Assembly: GCA_902578935.1 (NCBI GenBank)
Contig: CACHEU010000001.1
Span: 310,001 to 374,000 of the forward strand
From: an uncultured Pelagibacteraceae bacterium
GTDB taxonomy: Bacteria; Pseudomonadota; Alphaproteobacteria; Pelagibacterales; Pelagibacteraceae
Length of the DNA: 64,000 bases
Reading direction: 5' to 3'
Of this stretch, positions 57,991-64,000 are shown piece by piece; position 1 is the stretch's first letter, and each line of letters opens with the position of its first letter. Made by a program: the position numbers and the translations under genes. The notes beneath the pieces are model-generated. The model worked only from the letters and a program-made list of their open reading frames with translations, ran no database searches and was not told where the DNA came from.

Positions 57991-59061
57991 ATTTCTATAA
58001 ATAAACTTTAATATTACCGGAACGACAAAGAGGATCATTAGTAGTCTTATAATATGATGAAAAGATACAAATTCCGGATCTAAATCAAAAAAGATCGCTA
58101 TAACTGCGACCTCGTAAATTCCACCAGGACAATAAGAAAGCAGCAAAGTAAAAAAATTCTTATCAATAACAAGTCCGGCAACAAAAGCTGCTACCAAACC
58201 AAGAAAAACTAAAAACAATGTAGCTACAAAACTATGAACTGTATTTTTAGCTATTTCCTTAAAAGTTTTATCTGCAAATCTACATCCAACTGATGATCCC
58301 AGTATTAATAAACAATAGTCAATTATATTTGGTGGAAGTTTATAAGATGCAATTTCACTGATTTGTAAAAAACCACTTGCAACTAAAGTTCCTGCCAGCA
58401 AAGCTGCAGGAATCTTTAATTTATCAAAAACAACAATCAAAACTATTGATAGAGCAATAAGTATTAATAAGTGAAAGATATTTTGGTTTTCAGTTATTGT
58501 TTCAACAATTTTAACATTATCTGTATCGTAAAAACTATTAACAATAAAAGGAAAAACAGTAATAATAATTATTAATCTTATTAAGTGTGCGGTTGCAACT
58601 TGACTTAGGTCAGATTTCTCATCTTCGGCTAAAATTAGAAGAGGTCCCAGAGCACCGGGGGCAGCTGAAAATATAGATGTTTTTTTTCCGTATCCTGAAA
58701 ATTTTTGTAAATATTTTGAAACCAATAAAACACTAACCACAATATATGCAAGCATAATTAAAGAGGTCCAAACCCACTGATGAATTTGAGAGAATAGATT
58801 TCTATCGATGTAGTTACCTATATAGAGACCTAAAAAAATTAAAACTGTACTCAAAACTAATCTAGGCATTTTTGTTTTAACTCCTCCTAGAGATACAATA
58901 GAAGTCACCAACATAGGACCCAAAAACCAAGCCAGGGGAACGTTAAAATAATCAGCAATAAAGGCACCCGGAATTGATACAATAATGACCCATGCAAATT
59001 CTTTAGAGAAGATTTGCTTAAAATTTTCTTTATTAAATGGAATTGCTTGGTTATTCTGCAT
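57976..59061 (-). CDS. AbrB-family membrane protein
   Basis: The 361-residue protein has about ten hydrophobic segments in two repeats with the AbrB-type features VPLAWFLGPMLVTS, FSAAPGALGPLLILAEDE and CPGGIYEVAVIAIFFDLDPEFVSFHHIIRLL. This is the putative transporter family of E. coli AbrB, not the DNA-binding AbrB. Substrate unknown. Its ATG is five bases from the ATG of the divergent ProC-like gene. Confidence 0.82.
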   Translation of the reverse strand: MQNNQAIPFNKENFKQIFSKEFAWVIIVSIPGAFIADYFNVPLAWFLGPMLVTSIVSLGGVKTKMPRLVLSTVLIFLGLYIGNYIDRNLFSQIHQWVWTSLIMLAYIVVSVLLVSKYLQKFSGYGKKTSIFSAAPGALGPLLILAEDEKSDLSQVATAHLIRLIIIITVFPFIVNSFYDTDNVKIVETITENQNIFHLLILIALSIVLIVVFDKLKIPAALLAGTLVASGFLQISEIASYKLPPNIIDYCLLILGSSVGCRFADKTFKEIAKNTVHSFVATLFLVFLGLVAAFVAGLVIDKNFFTLLLSYCPGGIYEVAVIAIFFDLDPEFVSFHHIIRLLMILFVVPVILKFIYRNKKPA

Positions 59062-59066
59062 AATTA

Positions 59067-59825
59067 ATGAAAATAGGTTTTTTGGGAACAGGGCATATTA
59101 CCTCTTCAGTTATTGAGGGTATTTTTAAATCAAAATTAAAAATCAAAAGAATTTATATCTCTCCTCGCAATAGATTAATATCAAAAAAATTAAGCAGAAA
59201 GTTTAAAAAAGTAAGCATTTCAAAGAATAATCAACAATTGATAGATGAATCTAACTGGGTGTTTTTGGCTGTTACTCCCAAGGTAGGACATAAAATTTTA
59301 AAAGATCTTAATTTTAGAGAAAAGCAGAAGATCGTGAGCTTCATCTCAACTATTAATTTAGAGAAATTAAAAAAATATACAAAAAATAAAAATATTACTC
59401 GAGTTATTCCTATGCCATTTATTGGAATCAAAAAAGGCCCTATAATTATCTGCCCAATGGATAAGAAAGTTAAAAAATTTTTTGATAAATTAGGAAAAAG
59501 TATACAGATAAAAAATGAAAAAATTTCTAAGAATTTTTGGACAACATCTTCTTTTATGGCGCCATTTTATCATATGATGTTAAATACTAGTGATTGGCTT
59601 GTTAGAAGAGGCGTTAATAGAAAAGCTGCCGAAGATTATACAAGAGAATTTTTCCTGGCTCTGTCTCAGGACTCAATATTTAAAAATAAATTGTCTTTAA
59701 AACAACTTACAAGCGAATCTCAAACGCCAGGTGGCATTAATGCCCAAGCATTGAGAGAATTAAAAAAAAAGAAATTTTACAAAATCCAACAAAAAGTTTT
59801 AAATAGCGTCTTTAAAAGATTTTAA
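59067..59825 (+). CDS. Pyrroline-5-carboxylate reductase-like protein
   Basis: The 252-residue protein has an N-terminal NAD(P) motif IGFLGTGHITSSVIEGI (about 3-19), VFLAVTPKVGHKIL, TRVIPMPFIGI and the ProC signature stretch SESQTPGGINAQALREL near 217-233. ProC reduces pyrroline-5-carboxylate to proline. The usual MPN is MPF and the protein is divergent and short, so a related imine reductase is possible. It lies 15 bases upstream of the second liv cluster. Confidence 0.72.
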   Translation: MKIGFLGTGHITSSVIEGIFKSKLKIKRIYISPRNRLISKKLSRKFKKVSISKNNQQLIDESNWVFLAVTPKVGHKILKDLNFREKQKIVSFISTINLEKLKKYTKNKNITRVIPMPFIGIKKGPIIICPMDKKVKKFFDKLGKSIQIKNEKISKNFWTTSSFMAPFYHMMLNTSDWLVRRGVNRKAAEDYTREFFLALSQDSIFKNKLSLKQLTSESQTPGGINAQALRELKKKKFYKIQQKVLNSVFKRF

Positions 59826-59840
59826 AATTTTCTGGGGAGC

Positions 59841-60752
59841 ATGGAGTATTTTCTACAACAGTTGATTAACGGCTTAACCTTAGGGTCTGTTTATGGCCTA
59901 ATCGCTATTGGTTATACAATGGTTTATGGAATCATTGGTATGATTAACTTTGCCCACGGTGATATTTTTATGGTGGGAGCATTTGTTGCCTTAATTTCAT
60001 TTATCCTTTTCGCACTTACAGGAATTTCATTACCAATCGTATTAATGTTAGTTTTGTTAATTGCCATGGTTTTTACAGCTTGTTATGGATGGACAGTAGA
60101 AAAATTAGCATACAAACCCTTAAGAAAATCTTTTAGATTAGCTCCGCTAATTTCTGCATTAGGAATGTCAATTGTGCTTCAGAACTATGTTCAAGCAGCA
60201 CAAGGAGCGAGAATAAAAACTTTACAGCCTGTAATTCAAGGGGGGTTTAATTTCTTTAAAGAATCAGATTTTGTTGTCACATTAAGTTATCTTCAAATCT
60301 TTATAGTTTTAGTAACCATAGTTTTAATGGCAGTCTTTACTTTGTTAATTACCAGAACAGCTTTAGGTCGAGCTCAACGTGCATGTGAACAAGACAGAAC
60401 GATGACTGCACTAATGGGAATAAATGTAGATAGAACAATCTCTATGACATTTATTATAGGTTCATCATTAGCTTCTGTCGCCGGCGTGATGTTTGTTATG
60501 TATTACGGTGTTATAGATTTCTATATTGGTTTCTTGGCTGGGATTAAAGCATTTACCGCCGCTGTATTAGGTGGAATAGGTTCTATACCGGGAGCAATGC
60601 TTGGCGGGTTATTAATTGGATTAATTGAAACTTTTTGGTCAGGATATATTTCAATTGAATATAAAGATATTGCAGCCTTCACTACTTTAGTTATTGTTTT
60701 AATATTTTTCCCAACAGGTTTTCTAGGAAAACCAGATATTGAAAAAGTATAA
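59841..60752 (+). CDS. livH: Branched-chain amino acid ABC permease LivH-type (cluster 2)
   Basis: The 303-residue permease has GYTMVYGIIGMINFAHGDIFMVGAF at its start and LGRAQRACEQDRTMTALMGINVDRTI as its ATPase-contacting loop, both classic LivH. It has about eight membrane segments. The start has a ribosome site (GGGGAG) and lies close to the ProC-like gene. Confidence 0.94.
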   Translation: MEYFLQQLINGLTLGSVYGLIAIGYTMVYGIIGMINFAHGDIFMVGAFVALISFILFALTGISLPIVLMLVLLIAMVFTACYGWTVEKLAYKPLRKSFRLAPLISALGMSIVLQNYVQAAQGARIKTLQPVIQGGFNFFKESDFVVTLSYLQIFIVLVTIVLMAVFTLLITRTALGRAQRACEQDRTMTALMGINVDRTISMTFIIGSSLASVAGVMFVMYYGVIDFYIGFLAGIKAFTAAVLGGIGSIPGAMLGGLLIGLIETFWSGYISIEYKDIAAFTTLVIVLIFFPTGFLGKPDIEKV

Positions 60753-60753
60753 A

Positions 60754-62022
60754 ATGGGAAAAGATTTAATTCAAAAATCACTTAAAGACAGTTTATTTAC
60801 CGGAATTATTGCGCTTGCTTTATTCGGACCTATTGTTGGACTTAGAACAGTTGCTAAAAATGAAGTTTTAGTTGTTGAACCAAAATGGTTTGTTGTTTTG
60901 CTTATAGTAATTTTTTGTGCGGTCGGAAGATTTTTTATCAATCTTTATACTTTTAGAAAAGAACAAAGAAGAGGAGAGCAATCTTCGTTTGGAAAAGCGG
61001 TTTCTAATTTTTTAGATGAAAAAGGTGCTCAAATAGCCATTGCAGCTATTGCTTTTTCTATAATCTTTCCTTTCATGCCATTCGCAGATCGTTATTGGAT
61101 GGATATAGCCATCATGATGATGACCTACATTATGCTAGGCTGGGGGTTAAATATTGTTATTGGTTTAGCTGGACTTTTAGATTTGGGATACGTGGCCTTT
61201 TATGCTGTAGGCGCTTATTCTTATGCTCTTTTTGCAATTCATTTTGGCTGGTCTTTTTGGATTTGTTTACCAATCGCTGGTCTTTTTGCAGGTATGTTTG
61301 GGATTCTATTAGGTTTTCCTGTTCTAAGATTAAGAGGAGATTATCTTGCAATTGTTACACTTGCTTTTGGTGAAATGATAAGAATTCTTCTATTAAATTG
61401 GTATGAATTAACAAAAGGCCCTGATGGTCTTACAGGAATTCCAAGACCTTCGTTTTTTGGTTTACCATTTAAACGTTACCCCGATGAGGGAGTAGAAACT
61501 TTCCATACTTTTTTTGGATTAGAATATGATCCAATGCAAAGAATTATCTTTCTTTATTATTTAATTCTTATCTTGGCCTTAATAACAAACGCTTTTACAA
61601 TAAAGATAAGAAGGTTGCCAGTCGGTAGAGCATGGGAAGCATTACGAGAAGACGAAATAGCCTGTAAGTCTTTAGGAGTTAACCCAAGGAATACTAAATT
61701 AACAGCATTTGCTGTTGGAGCTATGTTCGGTGGTTTTGCAGGATCATTTTTCGCAACTCGTCAGGCATTTATTAGTCCAGAAAGTTTTACATTCATTGAA
61801 TCAGCTATAATAGTTGCGATAGTTGTTTTAGGCGGAATGGGTTCCCAAACAGGGGTAGTTCTATCTACAATTTTTTTAATAGGTCTTATTGAAGTATTTA
61901 GAGATTTTGAATCTTACAGAATGGTCGCTTTTGGTGGTGCAATGGTTCTTATAATGGTTTTTAGACCAAGAGGAATATTGGCAAAAAGAAAACCTACAAT
62001 AATGATGGGTAAGCACGGATAA
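60754..62022 (+). CDS. livM: Branched-chain amino acid ABC permease LivM-type (cluster 2)
   Basis: With the ATG at 60754 (one base after the livH stop) the permease has 422 residues. It has an extra N-terminal region with two or three hydrophobic segments compared with cluster 1 (354 aa), as in E. coli-type LivM. GLAGLLDLGYVAFYAVGAYSYAL and GRAWEALREDEIACKSLGVNPRNTKL are characteristic. Confidence 0.93.
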   Translation: MGKDLIQKSLKDSLFTGIIALALFGPIVGLRTVAKNEVLVVEPKWFVVLLIVIFCAVGRFFINLYTFRKEQRRGEQSSFGKAVSNFLDEKGAQIAIAAIAFSIIFPFMPFADRYWMDIAIMMMTYIMLGWGLNIVIGLAGLLDLGYVAFYAVGAYSYALFAIHFGWSFWICLPIAGLFAGMFGILLGFPVLRLRGDYLAIVTLAFGEMIRILLLNWYELTKGPDGLTGIPRPSFFGLPFKRYPDEGVETFHTFFGLEYDPMQRIIFLYYLILILALITNAFTIKIRRLPVGRAWEALREDEIACKSLGVNPRNTKLTAFAVGAMFGGFAGSFFATRQAFISPESFTFIESAIIVAIVVLGGMGSQTGVVLSTIFLIGLIEVFRDFESYRMVAFGGAMVLIMVFRPRGILAKRKPTIMMGKHG

Positions 62023-62025
62023 TTT

Positions 62026-62820
62026 ATGAGCAATAATTTACTTGATGTTCAAAATTTAACAATGAAGTTCGGTGGTCTTATTGCTATCGACGATCTTTCT
62101 TTTTCTGCAAAAAAAGATCATATCACATCAATTATTGGTCCTAATGGAGCTGGGAAAACTACAGTATTTAATTGTTTAACTGGATTTTACAAAGCGACAG
62201 CAGGTTCTATGTATTTGAACAAAGATAATAACAAAATGGACCTAAAAAAATTTTCTGATTTTAGGGTCGCCCAAAAAGCAGGAGTAGCTAGAACATTTCA
62301 GAACATAAGATTATTTCCACAAATGTCAGTGTTGGAAAATATGATGGTTGCCCAACATAATAAACTAATGGTGGCATCTGGTTTTAGTATACTTGGGTTG
62401 GTTAATTCAAAATCATATTTGCAAAAAGAAAAGGAAGCAGTAGAAATCTCAAAATATTGGCTAGATATTATTGGTTTAACAAATAGAGCAGACGATAATG
62501 CAGGAGATCTTCCTTATGGAGATCAAAGAAAATTAGAAATTGTGAGAGCAATGTGCATAGAACCACACCTTTTATGTTTGGATGAACCTGCCGCAGGATT
62601 GAATGCAAAAGAGTCAGCTGAATTAAATAAATTACTTAAATTTATAAAAAACGATAAAAAAACAGGAATTTTGTTAATCGAACATGACATGAGTGTTGTT
62701 ATGGGAATTTCAGATCATGTTGTCGTTTTGAATTATGGAAAAAAAATCTTTGAAGGTACAGCAAAAGAAACAAAAAATAGTCCCGAAGTTATTGAGGCTT
62801 ATTTGGGTACAGAGGATTAA
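62026..62820 (+). CDS. livG: Branched-chain amino acid ABC ATPase LivG-type (cluster 2)
   Basis: The 264-residue ATPase has Walker A GPNGAGKT (about 38-45), FQNIRLFPQMSVLENMMVAQH, the signature LPYGDQRKLEIVRAM and Walker B LLCLDEPAAGL. The insertion after the Q-loop is normal for LivG. It starts three bases after livM. Confidence 0.95.
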   Translation: MSNNLLDVQNLTMKFGGLIAIDDLSFSAKKDHITSIIGPNGAGKTTVFNCLTGFYKATAGSMYLNKDNNKMDLKKFSDFRVAQKAGVARTFQNIRLFPQMSVLENMMVAQHNKLMVASGFSILGLVNSKSYLQKEKEAVEISKYWLDIIGLTNRADDNAGDLPYGDQRKLEIVRAMCIEPHLLCLDEPAAGLNAKESAELNKLLKFIKNDKKTGILLIEHDMSVVMGISDHVVVLNYGKKIFEGTAKETKNSPEVIEAYLGTED

Positions 62821-62821
62821 A

Positions 62822-63535
62822 ATGTTAAATATTTCTAAAGTTGAAACTTTTTATGGCAACATCCAAGCTCTTAGAGGCGTAGATGTTAAAGTGAACGATG
62901 GAGAAATTGTTGCTTTAATCGGTTCAAATGGTGCAGGAAAATCAACTTTGCTGATGACAATAAGTGGAGTTAATAAAGCAGCTACCGGAGAAATACTTTT
63001 TGAAAGCAAAAGCATAGCCAATTTACCCCCACACGATATTGTTAACCTCGGCATTTCGCAAGTTCCTGAAGGGAGAAGAATATTCTCAAGATTAACCGTA
63101 GAAGATAATTTGAGATTAGGCGCTTCTGTAAATGAAAAAGGTAAAAATTTTGATCAAGATTCAAAAGATGTTTACGATCTTTTTCCTGTTTTAAAAGATC
63201 GATTATCACAAAGAGGTGGAACCTTGTCAGGAGGAGAACAACAAATGTTGGCAATTGGTAGAGCTATGATGGCTAGACCTAGAATGCTTTTATTGGATGA
63301 ACCTTCTTTAGGTATTGCACCTAAATTAGTTAACCAAATATTTGCTTCTATTAAAAACATAAATAAAGAAAAAAAAGTTACAGTTTTTTTAGTTGAGCAA
63401 AATGCAAAAAAAGCATTGGAACTTGCAGATAGAGGTTATGTTTTGGTTAATGGAAAAATCTCTTTAGAAGGCGCAGGCAAAGATCTCTTAAACAACCCAG
63501 ACGTGCAAGCCGCTTATTTAGAGGGCGGAAAATAA
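62822..63535 (+). CDS. livF: Branched-chain amino acid ABC ATPase LivF-type (cluster 2)
   Basis: The 237-residue ATPase starts MLNISKVETFYGNIQALRG and has Walker A GSNGAGKST (about 38-46), signature LSGGEQQMLAIGRAM and Walker B LLLDEPSLGIAP. I choose the ATG at 62822, one base after the livG stop; the frame stays open upstream but that part lies inside livG. Confidence 0.95.
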   Translation: MLNISKVETFYGNIQALRGVDVKVNDGEIVALIGSNGAGKSTLLMTISGVNKAATGEILFESKSIANLPPHDIVNLGISQVPEGRRIFSRLTVEDNLRLGASVNEKGKNFDQDSKDVYDLFPVLKDRLSQRGGTLSGGEQQMLAIGRAMMARPRMLLLDEPSLGIAPKLVNQIFASIKNINKEKKVTVFLVEQNAKKALELADRGYVLVNGKISLEGAGKDLLNNPDVQAAYLEGGK

Positions 63536-63542
63536 TAATTTT

Positions 63543-63571
63543 TTGAACAGTTTGGCTATTTACACTAATCT
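63543..63571 (+). promoter_or_regulatory. Predicted promoter of the second livK
   Basis: TTGAAC (63543-63548), a 17-base spacer and TAATCT (63566-63571). It would give livK its own transcript apart from the permease genes, with a leader of about 53 bases holding a TTAA-repeat tract and the ribosome site GAGGGG. Confidence 0.5.
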
Positions 63572-63630
63572 GCAGTTGTAGTTCAATGACGCAATTTTAA
63601 TTAATTAATTAATTAACGAGGGGAAAACAA

Positions 63631-64000
63631 ATGATTAGATCAATTAAATATCTAGTTTCTGTATTTGCTGCCTTTTTAATGTTTGGTTCGTTCTCAGCGA
63701 AAGCCGACATAGTAGTCGCAAGCGCTGGACCAATGAGCGGACAGTACGCATCTTTTGGTGCTCAGCTTAAAGCTGGTGCTGAAATGTGGGTAAAAGACGT
63801 TAATGCAAAAGGTGGTATAAACGGAGAAAAAGTTAAATTAGTAATCGGTGACGATGCTTGTGATCCAAAACAAGCTGTTGCAGTTGCTAACAAATTTGTA
63901 TCACAGAAAGTTGCCTACGTTGCAGGCCACTTCTGCTCTGGATCTTCAATACCAGCTTCAAAAGTATACACTGAAGAAGGTATAATCCAAGTTTCTCCAG
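63631..64000 (+). CDS. LivK-type periplasmic binding protein (cluster 2), partial
   Basis: The first 123 residues are visible before the window ends. They comprise a signal peptide (about 1-25, AKA-D) and a type I binding fold: VVASAGPMSGQYASFGAQLKAGAEM, DDACDPKQAVAVANKFV and VAGHFCSGSSIPASKVY. This is closer to classic LivJ/LivK than the first cluster's protein. It is last in its cluster, whereas the cluster 1 livK comes first. Confidence 0.92.
   Translation, partial: MIRSIKYLVSVFAAFLMFGSFSAKADIVVASAGPMSGQYASFGAQLKAGAEMWVKDVNAKGGINGEKVKLVIGDDACDPKQAVAVANKFVSQKVAYVAGHFCSGSSIPASKVYTEEGIIQVSP

Overview
The window looks like chromosomal DNA of a streamlined marine alphaproteobacterium of the SAR11 clade (Pelagibacterales). 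I infer this from the very AT-rich sequence, spacers often only a few bases long, many ATGA or TAATG gene overlaps, a permuted two-piece tmRNA, a SAM-II riboswitch, and a glycine betaine, dimethylglycine and sarcosine oxidation module next to paired branched-chain amino acid ABC transporters. No rRNA, tRNA, CRISPR array, transposase or integrase was seen.

Layout: 0-3.5 kb holds the start of a UvrD helicase, an AsmA-like protein, fumarase C and an all-alpha NTP pyrophosphatase. 3.6-11.8 kb is accessory: an SGNH protein, three sugar-type methyltransferases, an McrB-N/HNH nuclease and several unknown secreted or membrane proteins. This stretch ends at the tmRNA gene (minus strand, about 11.79-12.05 kb). 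The last 26 bases of the tmRNA coding piece recur exactly at 9.84 kb and partly at 6.46 kb, as expected if small integrase-less islands inserted one after another at the tmRNA 3' end. 12-18 kb carries thyX, an Mrp-type ATPase, hflKC, a DUF2065 protein, an HtrA protease and miaA. 18-29 kb carries ilvBHC-leuA, the rod-shape genes mreBCD-mrdA-rodA, and a bactofilin.

29-48 kb is mostly amine and one-carbon catabolism. It has a DadA-like oxidase, a 2-hydroxyacid dehydrogenase, two paralogous lipoproteins, a dimethylglycine dehydrogenase-like flavoprotein with etfBA and ETF:quinone oxidoreductase, exporters, soxBDAG sarcosine oxidase, metY and bhmT. Together these can take glycine betaine to dimethylglycine (BhmT), sarcosine (DMGDH plus ETF and ETF-QO) and glycine (SoxBDAG), while MetY and BhmT make methionine under SAM-II control.

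48-57 kb has msrB, ccdA, a glutaredoxin, a LysE exporter, and a livKHMGF-azlCD-glaH operon that ends in a glutarate 2-hydroxylase. 57-64 kb has a small beta-barrel protein, an AbrB-family membrane protein, a ProC-like reductase and a second livHMGF set, followed by a livK that runs off the window.

The best candidate for something undescribed is the tmRNA-anchored tandem island array. It combines core repeats, 11-bp-phased repeats at the inner ends, and a shared N-terminal signal-peptide cassette on three otherwise unlike secreted proteins.
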